DNA of 48,151 bases, from the NCBI GenBank assembly GCA_002868905.1, contig PKUA01000032.1:1-48151 (forward strand), read 5' to 3'. Numbering within the stretch: position 1 is the stretch's first letter; each line of letters opens with the position of its first letter. The notes under the pieces are model-generated. The model had not been told where the DNA came from, ran no database searches, and was given only the letters and a program-made list of their open reading frames with translations. The DNA comes from Desulfuromonas sp. Lineage in GTDB: Bacteria > Desulfobacterota > Desulfuromonadia > Desulfuromonadales > Geothermobacteraceae. A program made the translations under genes and the position numbers. Of this stretch, positions 16,714 to 26,415 are shown in pieces.

Positions 16714-17778
16714 ATGGCTTCTGCCCATTCACGCATGCGTTGCGGAGAATTCCGCACTACCTACCAGGCCGATATGACGATCTTTCCGACTCCCCTGGCA
16801 AGACGGACCGCGGTCGGTTCCGTTTTGCTGCTGCTTGCAGCGCCGGCCGTTCTGGATTCCTATCTGCTCAACCTGCTGATCCAGATCGGGTATTACGGGA
16901 TCGCGGCCTTGGGATTGAATATCGTGGTCGGATTCACCGGTCAGATATCGTTGGGGCACGCGGCATTTTTCGGGTTTGGTGCCTTCGCCTCGGCATGGCT
17001 GAACGGCACGACCGGAATCCCGGTTTTCTTCACCATCCCGTTGGCTGGCGCGATGACCATGGCAGTCGGTTTGATTGTCGGAATCCCGGCGGGCCGGATC
17101 AAGGGGCTTTATCTCGCCATCGCGACCCTGGCATCCCAATACATCCTGGAGGATTTCTTTGCCCGGGCCGAATGGTTCACCGGAGGGTCGGCCGGGGCGA
17201 TGGCGAATCCGTTCACGCTTTTCGGGTATGAATTCTTCACGGACCAAACTTACTTCTACGTCGTCCTGTTTTACGTGGTCGTCATGTATCTCGGCGGCGC
17301 CAACCTGATGCGGACCCGCGACGGCAGGGCTTTTGTCGCCGTTCGCGACCATTACCTCTCGGCCGAGATCATGGGTATCAACCTCACCAAGTACCGAATC
17401 CTCTCTTTTGGGATTTCGTCCTTCTATGCCGGTGTTGGCGGGGCGCTGTTCGGCCACTACCTGGGGTTCGTGTCAGCCGAAGGTTTCACCTTGCTGCTGT
17501 CGATCCAGTTTATCGGCATGGTGATTATCGGCGGCCTCGGCTCGGTCATGGGCGCGATGATGGGAACGGTCTTCATGGTGCTGCTGCCCGAGGTGATGGA
17601 ATTCGGTGTTCACCTGGTCGGCAGCAACAACACCGCTCTGACCCAGGCCCTTGCCTACATCAAGGAAATGGCCATCGGCCTCGCCATCATCCTGTTCCTG
17701 ATTTTCGAGCCGGATGGTTTGGCCCATCGCTGGCGAATGATCAAGAACTACTGGAAGCTCTACCCGTTTTCATACTGA
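16714..17778 (+). CDS. livM: ABC transporter permease (LivM type)
   Basis: Partner permease, 354 residues. Key segments are GLNIVVGFTGQISLGHAAFF and IGGLGSVMGAMMGTVF, both typical of LivM. The ATG at 16714 has a GAGAGGA site; the first 20 residues are poorly hydrophobic and a second ATG at 16774 would give a more usual N-terminus, so the start is not certain. An inverted repeat follows before the binding-protein gene. Confidence 0.9.
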   Translation: MASAHSRMRCGEFRTTYQADMTIFPTPLARRTAVGSVLLLLAAPAVLDSYLLNLLIQIGYYGIAALGLNIVVGFTGQISLGHAAFFGFGAFASAWLNGTTGIPVFFTIPLAGAMTMAVGLIVGIPAGRIKGLYLAIATLASQYILEDFFARAEWFTGGSAGAMANPFTLFGYEFFTDQTYFYVVLFYVVVMYLGGANLMRTRDGRAFVAVRDHYLSAEIMGINLTKYRILSFGISSFYAGVGGALFGHYLGFVSAEGFTLLLSIQFIGMVIIGGLGSVMGAMMGTVFMVLLPEVMEFGVHLVGSNNTALTQALAYIKEMAIGLAIILFLIFEPDGLAHRWRMIKNYWKLYPFSY

Positions 17779-17795
17779 AGCGATCACGCCCTGGC

Positions 17796-17843
17796 TGATT
17801 CGGGGCGAAGGTTCTCTGATATTTGGGAATGGTTCCCGAATCA
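17796..17843. repeat. Intercistronic inverted repeat between livM and the binding-protein gene
   Basis: TGATTCGGG (17796-17804) pairs with CCCGAATCA (17835-17843); within the loop, TTGGGAA and TTCCCGAA can form an alternative hairpin. No T-run follows. Such structures between transporter genes often protect or process mRNA so that the binding protein is made in excess; here this is inference. Confidence 0.55.
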
Positions 17844-17889
17844 ATCAGTTGGCGGTCATCAGTCATTACCTAGAAAGGGAGAAAACGAC

Positions 17890-19134
17890 ATGCGTAGATT
17901 GTTGCTCTGCGGGACGGCAGCACTGGCCATTTTCGGGATGTCAACCATGGCGATTGCCGCCGACAAGATTCCGGTCGGACATCTGGCCTGCTACACCGGG
18001 CCGACCTCGGACGTCGGTATTCCATACGGCAACGGCGTCGCCGACGCCATGAATTTCATCAATGCCAACGGTGGGGTCAATGGCAAACAGCTCGAGTATG
18101 AAACGGTCGATTATTCCTACAAGGCACCCCAGGCGATTGCGACTTACAAGAAGTGGATGTCTGGACTTGAGCCGGTTGCCATTCAGGGGTGGGGCACCGC
18201 GGACACCGAAGCCCTGGTGAAGTTTATTGCCAAAGACGAGGTGCCCTATTTCTCGGCGTCGTATTCCGGTCACCTGACCGACCCGACTGGCAAGTCGCCT
18301 AAAACCAAGGCGCCGGCGCCTTACAATTTCTTCTACGGTGCGTCTTACTCCGACACCTGTCGCGGGCTGGTGCAGTGGGCCGCTGACGACTGGAAGGCGA
18401 AGGGGGGCAAAGGGGCTCCGAAATTCATTCACATGGGCGCCAACCACCCTTACCCGAACGCCCCGAAAGAGGCGTGCGCAGAGTATGCCAAAGAGCTCGG
18501 TTTCCAAGTTCTCCAGCCGATCGTCTATGACCTGAAGCCCGGCGACGCCAAAGCGCAATGCCTGACCCTGAAGGATTCCGGGGCCGACTATGCTTACATG
18601 GGGAATACGGCCGGCTCCAACATCTCTTTGTTGAATTCCTGCCAAACGGTCGGCGCCAACCCCCAATTCATGGCCAATGTCTGGGGATGGGATGAAAACT
18701 CCATCATGGCTGCCAGGGAATCCGGCGATGGCGTGGCTGTCCCTCTCGGATCACCTTCCTGGAAGGCCGATGCGCCAGGGATGAAGACCATTCGCGCCAT
18801 CTCCAAGATGTCTGATCCGAGCGGCGGGAAGTACCGGAACCTGCATTACATGCGCGGCGCCTGCGCCGTGTTCTTTATGAAAGACGCCATGGAGATCGCC
18901 GACAAGAAGGGCGCCATCACGGGCTCGAACATCAAGGCGGCGATGGAAACGATGACCAACCACGTTCCGGCCGGACTCGAGGGCGTCTGCAAGCCTTCCA
19001 CCTGGACCGGCGAAGACCATCGTGGCACCACCGAGGTTTCGGTTTACACGACAAGTTTCAATGGAGGCGACTTCAAGTTCAATGAGCAGGCAACGGTGAC
19101 GGTTCCGCGCCGCCCGGACTGGCTCGGCTGGTAA
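17890..19134 (+). CDS. Periplasmic substrate-binding protein of the Liv-type transporter
   Basis: A 414-residue secreted receptor. Residues 1-23 are a signal peptide (basic MRRLL, hydrophobic core, cleavage after AIA). The mature part follows the type I periplasmic-binding fold of the Leu/Ile/Val-binding family: KIPVGHLACYTGPTSDVG at the start, YKAPQAIATYKKW, and DSGADYAYMGN. Several cysteines are present, which is more than usual for this family. The AGGGAG site is good. It is flanked by hairpins on both sides (17796-17843 and 19143-19172), consistent with a separately stabilised, abundant message. Confidence 0.9.
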   Translation: MRRLLLCGTAALAIFGMSTMAIAADKIPVGHLACYTGPTSDVGIPYGNGVADAMNFINANGGVNGKQLEYETVDYSYKAPQAIATYKKWMSGLEPVAIQGWGTADTEALVKFIAKDEVPYFSASYSGHLTDPTGKSPKTKAPAPYNFFYGASYSDTCRGLVQWAADDWKAKGGKGAPKFIHMGANHPYPNAPKEACAEYAKELGFQVLQPIVYDLKPGDAKAQCLTLKDSGADYAYMGNTAGSNISLLNSCQTVGANPQFMANVWGWDENSIMAARESGDGVAVPLGSPSWKADAPGMKTIRAISKMSDPSGGKYRNLHYMRGACAVFFMKDAMEIADKKGAITGSNIKAAMETMTNHVPAGLEGVCKPSTWTGEDHRGTTEVSVYTTSFNGGDFKFNEQATVTVPRRPDWLGW

Positions 19135-19142
19135 CCTGAAAT

Positions 19143-19172
19143 GTGCCGGGACGGCGATCCCCGTCCCGGCAC
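19143..19172. repeat. Perfect 12-bp hairpin after the binding-protein gene
   Basis: GTGCCGGGACGG (19143-19154) and CCGTCCCGGCAC (19161-19172) form a very stable stem with a 6-base loop, nine bases after the stop. No T-run follows and livF lies downstream on the same strand, so it is more likely an mRNA 3'-end stabiliser or partial attenuator than a full terminator. Confidence 0.7.
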
Positions 19173-19266
19173 GTATCCGGATCAAGGATCGTTGCAGGCG
19201 GCTTGCTGTTCCGGGCAGGCCTTCTGGACCGGCTCTTGATTATCAAACAGACAATGGAGATGGATC

Positions 19267-20085
<819 letters not shown>

Positions 20086-20102
20086 CAGACAAGGGGCACG
20101 GT

Positions 20103-21341
20103 ATGGCAGACTACTTTGACACTCTGGAGACCCGGTCTCCCGTCGATCGGGAAAAGTCGCAGATGCAAACCCTGGCTCGGCAGGTTGCCCATGCGCAAAA
20201 GAATGCGCCTGCCTACAGTCGCTTGTTGGCCGATGTCGCCGCCGAGAGCGTCAACAGCCGGGAGGCACTGGCGTCCTTGCCTCTGACCCGCAAGGAAGAG
20301 CTGATCGAACAACAGAAGGCTGATCCGCCGTTCGGTGGCCTCGTCACCGCCAGGGCTCCCGAACTTAACCGGGTGTTCGTCTCGCCGGGACCGATCTATG
20401 AGCCCGGCAGCCGCCGCGAAGATTTCTGGCGTTTTGCGCGGGCCCTTTTTTCAGCCGGATTCCGTGCCGGCGATTTGCTGCATAACTGTTTCGCCTACCA
20501 CTTTACCCCTGCCGGTGCCATGGTCGAATCGGGGGCTCACGCCCTCGGCTGCACCGTCTTCGCGGCGGGTCCGGGGCAACTCGAGGGACAGGTCCAGGCG
20601 ATCGCCGACCTGAAGCCGGATGGTTATGTCGGCACTCCGTCTTTCCTCAAGATGATCCTCGACCACGGCGATGAGTCGGGCTGCGACCTGTCGAGCCTCG
20701 GAAAAGCCCTGGTCTCGGGAGAGTACCTCCCGCCGGCACTGCGTAACGCGATGCGAGAGCGCGGCATTCCGGTGTTGCAGTGCTATGCTACCGCCGATCT
20801 GGGCCTGCTCGCCTACGAGTCCGATGCGTGCGAGGGAATGATCGTCGATGAAGGAGTTATTCTAGAAATCGTTCGGCCCGGGACCGGGGATCCGTTGCCG
20901 GAAGGCGAGGTTGGCGAGGTCATTGTAACCACACTCAGCCCCGAGTACCCCCTGATCCGTTTCGCAACCGGGGACCTGTCGGCGATCCTGCCCGGCGCCA
21001 GCCCCTGCGGGAGGACCAACCGGAGAATCAAAGGGTGGATGGGGAGGGCGGACCAGACGGCCAAGGTTCGTGGTATGTTCGTGCGCCCCTCCCAGGTCGC
21101 CCAGGTTCTTCGCAGGTTTCCGGCTATCACCAAGGGGCGGATGGTCATCGATCGCGTCGACGACGCCGATCGAATGCGGCTCCACTGCGAAATCGATCCG
21201 TTGCCGGAAGGCTTCACCGAGGTGGTGACGGCAGCCATCAGGGAGGTCTGCAACCTCCGTGGCGAGGTTGTCCCGGCCCCGGTGGGGAGTCTGCCCAACG
21301 ACGGCAAGGTGATTGATGACCTGCGCCCGGTTGATGCCTGA
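20103..21341 (+). CDS. Phenylacetate-CoA ligase-like protein with degenerate ATP loop
   Basis: A 412-residue member of the PaaK branch of adenylate-forming enzymes by overall layout: an N-terminal AQKNAPAYSRLL segment, ALGCTVFAAGPGQLEGQ, TPSFLKMI, PLIRFATGDLSAILPG and the C-terminal LPNDGKVIDDLRP with the lysine expected for catalysis. The ATP-phosphate loop, normally SSGTTGKP, reads SPGPIYEP, and the YGLSE-type motif is replaced by YATADLG. It may therefore not bind ATP in the usual way. It could be a non-catalytic partner or act on a pre-formed thioester. It sits in the transporter operon next to the CaiB-like and crotonase genes. Confidence 0.75.
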   Translation: MADYFDTLETRSPVDREKSQMQTLARQVAHAQKNAPAYSRLLADVAAESVNSREALASLPLTRKEELIEQQKADPPFGGLVTARAPELNRVFVSPGPIYEPGSRREDFWRFARALFSAGFRAGDLLHNCFAYHFTPAGAMVESGAHALGCTVFAAGPGQLEGQVQAIADLKPDGYVGTPSFLKMILDHGDESGCDLSSLGKALVSGEYLPPALRNAMRERGIPVLQCYATADLGLLAYESDACEGMIVDEGVILEIVRPGTGDPLPEGEVGEVIVTTLSPEYPLIRFATGDLSAILPGASPCGRTNRRIKGWMGRADQTAKVRGMFVRPSQVAQVLRRFPAITKGRMVIDRVDDADRMRLHCEIDPLPEGFTEVVTAAIREVCNLRGEVVPAPVGSLPNDGKVIDDLRPVDA

Positions 21342-21382
21342 CACGCCTTCTCTCCAGGAATCATGGATCGGCAAGCATCGTC

Positions 21383-22531
21383 ATGATTGAGGAGTGTTTG
21401 CAAGGATACCGGGTCCTAGATCTCAGCCAGTACCTGCCGGGTCCATATGCCACCAGGATGCTTGCCGATCTCGGCGCCGACGTGGTCAAGGTCGAGCCTC
21501 CGTCGGGCGACCCGATGCGTCAATTCATCTTTCTTGACGAAGATGACATCTCCCCGCTTTACAAACAGGTGAATGCCGGAAAGACTATCGTCAGGATCGA
21601 TCTCAAGAGCGATGCTGGGCGTGGCCAGTTCCGGCGGATGCTGGCTGCGGCTGATGTGCTGCTGGAGTCTTATCGTCCCGGTGTCATGGACCGACTCGGT
21701 TTTTCTCGTGATGCCCTTCAGTCTATAAATCCGGTGTTGATCCATTGTGCGCTCTCCGGTTTCGGCCAGGAAGGGCCCTATGCTCAGCGCGCGGGGCATG
21801 ACATCACCTATATGGCCCTCAGCGGGATGTTGTCTCATACCGGTACCCCCGAACAGCCGGTGGTCCCTTTTCCCCCCGTATCGGATTATGCCGGCGGCCA
21901 ACAGGCTGCGACCATGATCATTGCCGCACTGCTGCGACGGGAAAAACTCGGACAGGGTGGGTATGTCGACACGAGCCTGTTCGAGGCGGCCTTCTCCTGG
22001 CAATCCTTCGGTCTTGCCGGCATCGGTCGGCCCGACCGGCAGCTGGAACCGGGACAAGGCGTGATCACCGGCGGCCTGGCCTGCTACCAAATCTACCAGA
22101 CCGCAGATCAGAAATTCGTGGTTCTCGGTGCCCTCGAAGAAAAATTCTGGGCGGCCTTCTGCCGTGCGGTAGGACGTGCTGACTGGGTTTCGAGGCAAGG
22201 TGAGTCGATGCCGCAGACCGAACTGATTCTTGAGGTCAGACGTCTGTTCGCAGGCAACACCCGGCGATACTGGGTGCAACGCCTCGCCGCCGCGGACTGC
22301 TGTTTTGAGCCTCTGCTGGAGCCGGAGGAGGTCGTGTGCCATGAACAGGTCTCCGGGCGTCGCCTGGTCGAGGGCCTGCACGGCGAGTGCCGGCCGGTCG
22401 ATGTGCGCCTCCCGATCAAATTCAACGGTCATTATCCGCGCGAACGAAACCCGTTTCGGGAAGAATGCGCCTCCTCGGTGGCGAATCGGTGGGATTCGGC
22501 ATCGGGAGAAGACGCTAAGGGGGAAACATGA
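21383..22531 (+). CDS. CaiB/BaiF-family protein, alpha-methylacyl-CoA racemase-like
   Basis: Class III CoA-transferase fold, 382 residues. The sequence AGHDITYMALSG (H139, D140) and VSDYAGG (D168), with the catalytic pair about 30 residues apart, match alpha-methylacyl-CoA racemases, in which a histidine and an aspartate exchange the alpha proton of 2-methylacyl-CoA. Formyl- or succinyl-CoA transferase activity is the alternative, since these share the fold and the aspartate. A racemase would suit branched 2-methyl acids imported by this operon. Its stop overlaps the crotonase start as ATGA. Confidence 0.75.
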   Translation: MIEECLQGYRVLDLSQYLPGPYATRMLADLGADVVKVEPPSGDPMRQFIFLDEDDISPLYKQVNAGKTIVRIDLKSDAGRGQFRRMLAAADVLLESYRPGVMDRLGFSRDALQSINPVLIHCALSGFGQEGPYAQRAGHDITYMALSGMLSHTGTPEQPVVPFPPVSDYAGGQQAATMIIAALLRREKLGQGGYVDTSLFEAAFSWQSFGLAGIGRPDRQLEPGQGVITGGLACYQIYQTADQKFVVLGALEEKFWAAFCRAVGRADWVSRQGESMPQTELILEVRRLFAGNTRRYWVQRLAAADCCFEPLLEPEEVVCHEQVSGRRLVEGLHGECRPVDVRLPIKFNGHYPRERNPFREECASSVANRWDSASGEDAKGET

Positions 22532-23343
22532 AACAGAGGCCTGAGCTGGTCGATTCAACTCTGACCATCGAAGATCGTCTTGCCGTCCTGACCATGGATC
22601 GTCACGATATCCGCAACGCTCTCACCGGTTCGGCGTTGGTCGACGATATCGTTGCTACGGTCGACTGGATCGAACACTGCGAGGATATATCCGTTTTGGT
22701 CCTGACCGGTTCCGGCTCCGCTTTTTCAGCGGGCGGCAACGTCAAGGAGATGCGCGACCGGCAGGGGATCTTCAGCGGCAGCGCCGATGAGATCACCAAC
22801 TCCTACAGGAACGGGATCCAAAAGATGAGCCGGGCCATGTCCCGGCTGACGGTCCCGGCGATCGCCGCGGTCAATGGGCCCGCGATCGGGGCAGGTTTCG
22901 ACCTCGCTTGCATGTGCGATATGCGAATCGCGTCCAGCACTGCAACCATCGGGGAAACCTTCGTCAACCTCGGAATTATCCCCGGAGATGGCGGCGCCTG
23001 GTTCCTGCAGCGGCTGGTCGGTTATCAACATGCTGCGGAACTCACCTTCAGCGGGCGGCTGGTCCCGGCAGAAGAGGGGCTCAGTCTCGGCTTGTTCCTC
23101 GATGTCGTCGAACCTGATCATCTCATGGAAAAGGTCCTGTCGCTCGCCCGCGAGATCGCTTCCAAACCCCCGCTCGCCGTACGTAAGGCGAAGCGGCTGC
23201 TGTCCCAGGCGAGGTCCTCCTCCCTCGATGAATTGCTTGAGGCCTCCGCCGTCTATCAGGGGGGGCTTCACCACACCAGGGATCACCTTGAGGCGATTCA
23301 TGCGCTGCTGGAAAAGCGCCTGGGCAGATACCATGGCAGCTAG
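22528..23343 (+). CDS. Enoyl-CoA hydratase/isomerase family protein
   Basis: Crotonase-fold protein of 271 residues. The oxyanion-hole segments SAFSAGGNVKEM and NGPAIGAGFDLACMCD are present; the catalytic-glutamate region reads GETFVNLGIIPGDGG. It hydrates or isomerises an enoyl-CoA in the cytoplasm. Start codon overlaps the preceding stop. Last gene of the transporter operon. This is a different subfamily from the crotonase at 29453 and the methylglutaconyl-CoA hydratase at 36877. Confidence 0.85.
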   Translation: MKQRPELVDSTLTIEDRLAVLTMDRHDIRNALTGSALVDDIVATVDWIEHCEDISVLVLTGSGSAFSAGGNVKEMRDRQGIFSGSADEITNSYRNGIQKMSRAMSRLTVPAIAAVNGPAIGAGFDLACMCDMRIASSTATIGETFVNLGIIPGDGGAWFLQRLVGYQHAAELTFSGRLVPAEEGLSLGLFLDVVEPDHLMEKVLSLAREIASKPPLAVRKAKRLLSQARSSSLDELLEASAVYQGGLHHTRDHLEAIHALLEKRLGRYHGS

Positions 23344-23348
23344 TCGAA

Positions 23349-23375
23349 TGTAAACACCGGGATAAAGTGTCACTA
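23349..23375. promoter_or_regulatory. Candidate upstream activator site for the third operon
   Basis: TGTAAACA (23349-23356, reverse complement TGTTTACA) and TGTCACTA (23368-23375) lie with starts 19 bases apart, about 150-175 bases upstream of the -24 element. The orientation and spacing resemble 12813-12840. Similarity is partial; weak evidence. Confidence 0.3.
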
Positions 23376-23523
23376 ACGGAACACTGCTCCTGAACGATGT
23401 TTCAGGCAATCCGTACCATCCACCGTCAGCATTACCGAACCAGGGAAGTTGCCGCCTGTGTAAGTACCCAAAAACAGGTGGGAAAACGGGGAAAATCGCT
23501 TTTCTGTTGATTAGAACAATGTT

Positions 23524-23539
23524 TGGTATCTTCCTTGCT
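23524..23539 (+). promoter_or_regulatory. Sigma-54 (-24/-12) promoter of the ETF/leucine operon
   Basis: TGGTATCTTCCTTGCT has GG and GC ten bases apart and TTGCT at -12. Together with the preceding AACAATGTT it matches the transporter promoter at 14 of 15 bases. It lies about 60 bases before the preferred start codon of the first gene. Confidence 0.88.
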
Positions 23540-23597
23540 CATGTAATTCTTCCAAGCGAGGAATCTTCCGCGTGTCATGGATGGAACAGGGTGCACC

Positions 23598-25598
23598 ATG
23601 GAACTGACGAGAGAAATCTACTGGAACATCGGCGGTGATGCCGCCACTCTGATCCCGATGTACCTGCTGTTGCTGGTTGCCGTTGCGGTCATGGCCCGCG
23701 GGATTTGGCAGAGGATTCTAGTCTATCGCCTGGGGAAGCCGCTGGACAGGACCGACGACCTGCCGAAACGGCTGGTGGAAGGTCTCGGCCAAGTCCTCGC
23801 CCAGAAGGGGGTGATGCGTGTCCCCGGCGCCGGGACGGCCCACGGCCTGTTTTTTTTCGGTTTCTTCCTCCTGTTCTTAGGGACCTGCTTGATCGTTTTG
23901 CAGGCCGACCTGACCGATCCGCTGTTTGGCATCAAGTTTCTCAAAGGGCGTTTCTACCTGTTTTACTCGCTCATTCTCGATGTCGCCGGTGCCGTGGCGA
24001 TTCTTATGCTGTCCGGGTTGTTTGTCCGTCGCTATCTGCTCAAACCCGAAGGCCTGGAAACCCGCAAAGAGGATGCGGTCATTCACGGCCTGCTGATGGC
24101 GATCCTGATCACCGGGTTCCTCATCGAAGGCGCCCGAATGGCCGCCACAGAACTCGGAACGCCGTTGGCGAGTTGGTCCCCGGTCGGACTGATGGTCGCA
24201 AACGGACTTGCCGGGCTGGGTGAGGAGGGACAGCGTTCCCTGCATGCGTGGCTCTGGTGGTTTCATCTGCTGCTCGCTCTCGGCTTCATCGCCCTGATCC
24301 CGTTCACAAAGCTCCGTCACCTCCTGACCGCGAGCGCCAATCACCTGCTGATCGACCACGGTCCCAAGGGCGGACTCGTGACGCTCGATATGGAGGACGA
24401 CACCGCCGAAAGTTTCGGGGCCGCAAAACTGACGGATCTGACCTGGAAGGATATCTTCGACAGTGATGCCTGCACCCTCTGTAAACGGTGTCAGGACCTG
24501 TGCCCTGCTTTTGCCACCGACAAGCCGCTCTCGCCGATGAAGATGATCAACCGCCTCAATGAGGTCGCATTCTCGGCACCGGACTCAGGCCTGGTCGATG
24601 CGGTCGGCAAGGATGAGCTCTGGAGTTGCACCACCTGCCGTGCCTGCCAGGAGATTTGCCCGGCGGCCATCGAGCATGTCCCGAAGTTCGTCGAGATGCG
24701 CCGGAATCTCGTCCTGATGGAAGGGGAGTTCCCCGGCGACGAAGTGATGACCGCCGTGGACAACACCGAGGTCAACGGCAACCCGCTCGGGATGACATTT
24801 GCCGGCCGCGGAGATTGGGCTGAAGGGCTTGGGGTCAAGCCCCTCGACGAGGACCCGGATGTCGACCTGCTCTTTTTCGTCGGTTGTTACGCGTCCTTCG
24901 ATCGTCGCAATATCATGATCGCCAGAAGTTTTGTAAGGCTCTGCCAGGCCGCCGGACTCAAGGTCGGCATCCTCGGAAAAGCAGAGAAATGTTGCGGGGA
25001 GCCGGTGCGGAAACTAGGCAACGAGTATCTCTACCAGACCCTCGCCCTTGAGAACATCGAGCTGATCAAGGGGTACGGGGTCCGACAGATCGTCACAACC
25101 TGTCCCCACTGCTTTCAGACCTTATCTAAAGATTACATGGACCTTGGCCTCGAGCTGCCTGTCGAACACTATACGGTGTTTCTCGATCAACTTGTCAGCA
25201 AGGGGCGGCTCAAGCTTGGCACGCCGCAGAGCTTTGATTGCACTTACCATGACAGTTGCTATCTCGGTCGTTATAACGACATCTACGATGCCCCGCGGAG
25301 GCTGGTCGCAGCTGCCGGCGGGAAAATTCGCGAAATGACGCGACGCGGGGACAGGAGTTTTTGCTGCGGGGCAGGGGGAGGCCGGATCCTGGCGGAGGAA
25401 ACGCTGGGTACGCGGATCAGCGAGGCCCGTATCACAATGGCAACAGAGACCGGTGCTCCGGTCCTGGTTTCAAATTGCCCTTTTTGCCTGACGATGTTCG
25501 AGGATGGCATCAAGGGGGCCGACTGCGAGTCCGAACTCAAGACTCTGGATATCGCCGAGCTTTTGGCAGATCGTCTCCCGAACCAGGGGAGCCGGTAG
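23598..25598 (+). CDS. Membrane Fe-S oxidoreductase, ETF:(mena)quinone oxidoreductase type
   Basis: A 666-residue membrane protein that passes electrons from reduced ETF to the quinone pool. The N-terminal third has about five to six hydrophobic segments like the cytochrome-b-type gamma subunit of nitrate reductase. It is followed by two [4Fe-4S] motifs (CTLCKRCQDLCP and CTTCRACQEICP) and two cysteine-rich CCG domains of the heterodisulfide reductase family (FFVGC...EKCCGEP...CPHC; DSCYLGR...CCGAGGG...CPFC). In known anaerobes this protein is encoded beside etfBA and links acyl-CoA oxidation to menaquinone. The ATG at 23598 has AGGGTG upstream; an ATG at 23577 would add seven residues without a clear ribosome site. 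First gene of a sigma-54 operon. Confidence 0.88.
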   Translation: MELTREIYWNIGGDAATLIPMYLLLLVAVAVMARGIWQRILVYRLGKPLDRTDDLPKRLVEGLGQVLAQKGVMRVPGAGTAHGLFFFGFFLLFLGTCLIVLQADLTDPLFGIKFLKGRFYLFYSLILDVAGAVAILMLSGLFVRRYLLKPEGLETRKEDAVIHGLLMAILITGFLIEGARMAATELGTPLASWSPVGLMVANGLAGLGEEGQRSLHAWLWWFHLLLALGFIALIPFTKLRHLLTASANHLLIDHGPKGGLVTLDMEDDTAESFGAAKLTDLTWKDIFDSDACTLCKRCQDLCPAFATDKPLSPMKMINRLNEVAFSAPDSGLVDAVGKDELWSCTTCRACQEICPAAIEHVPKFVEMRRNLVLMEGEFPGDEVMTAVDNTEVNGNPLGMTFAGRGDWAEGLGVKPLDEDPDVDLLFFVGCYASFDRRNIMIARSFVRLCQAAGLKVGILGKAEKCCGEPVRKLGNEYLYQTLALENIELIKGYGVRQIVTTCPHCFQTLSKDYMDLGLELPVEHYTVFLDQLVSKGRLKLGTPQSFDCTYHDSCYLGRYNDIYDAPRRLVAAAGGKIREMTRRGDRSFCCGAGGGRILAEETLGTRISEARITMATETGAPVLVSNCPFCLTMFEDGIKGADCESELKTLDIAELLADRLPNQGSR

Positions 25599-25632
25599 GG
25601 ATATAGCGAATTTTATTCGAGGAGGAATGACG

Positions 25633-26406
25633 ATGAAAATTCTCGTCTGCATCAAGCAGGTTCCGGATATGGAATCGAGATTCAAGCTCAATGCCGAGGG
25701 GACCTGGTACAACGATCAGGATCTGGCCTGGCGCATGAACGAGTATGATGAGTACGCTGTTGAACAGGCGGTCCAGCTGCGCGAGCAACTCGGTGACGGC
25801 GAGATCGTGGTGGTCTCGGTCGGCCCGGACCGGGTCAAGGAAGCGATGAAAAAGGCCCTCGCCATGGGAGCCGACCGCGGCGTGCACATCAAGGATGACG
25901 CCAGTCATGAAAAAGACCCTTTCCAGATTGCCGCAGCGATCGCCGCCTACGCGGCTGACGAGAAATTCGATGTGACGTTCACCGGCATGCAGTCCCAGGA
26001 TCGGGGCTCTGCGCAGGTCGGTGTGTTGCTGGCCGCCCATCTCGGGATGCAGGCGGTCACGACGATCATCGAATTCTCTCACGAAGGCGGCATGACAACC
26101 GTCCACCGTGAATTGGAAGGGGGCCTGAAGGCTGTGGTGCGGGTCCCGCTGCCGGCCCTGTTCAGCTGCCAGCTCGGTCTGAATACGCCGCGATACCCGA
26201 CGTTGCCGAACATCATGAAGGCCAAGAAAAAGGAACTTTTGACCCTGCAAATGGCCGACCTTCTCAAGGCGTCAGCCCTCACCACGACCGACGAGACCCG
26301 CTACCCGGAAAAGAGGGGGGGTGGGCTGGTACTCGAAGGGGATGTGGCAGACCAGGTCAGTCAGCTGATGACCATTCTTAAAGAAAAAACCGCGGTGTTG
26401 AAATAG
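25633..26406 (+). CDS. etfB: Electron transfer flavoprotein, beta subunit
   Basis: A 257-residue ETF beta subunit. It opens MKILVCIKQVPD and contains GMQSQDRGSAQVG and PRYPTLPNIMKAKKK, all typical. It receives electrons from acyl-CoA dehydrogenases. Of two close in-frame ATGs (25627 and 25633) the second leaves a normal seven-base gap to GGAGG. It precedes etfA by a few bases and follows its quinone oxidoreductase. Confidence 0.93.
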   Translation: MKILVCIKQVPDMESRFKLNAEGTWYNDQDLAWRMNEYDEYAVEQAVQLREQLGDGEIVVVSVGPDRVKEAMKKALAMGADRGVHIKDDASHEKDPFQIAAAIAAYAADEKFDVTFTGMQSQDRGSAQVGVLLAAHLGMQAVTTIIEFSHEGGMTTVHRELEGGLKAVVRVPLPALFSCQLGLNTPRYPTLPNIMKAKKKELLTLQMADLLKASALTTTDETRYPEKRGGGLVLEGDVADQVSQLMTILKEKTAVLK

Positions 26407-26415
26407 GAGGTCATG

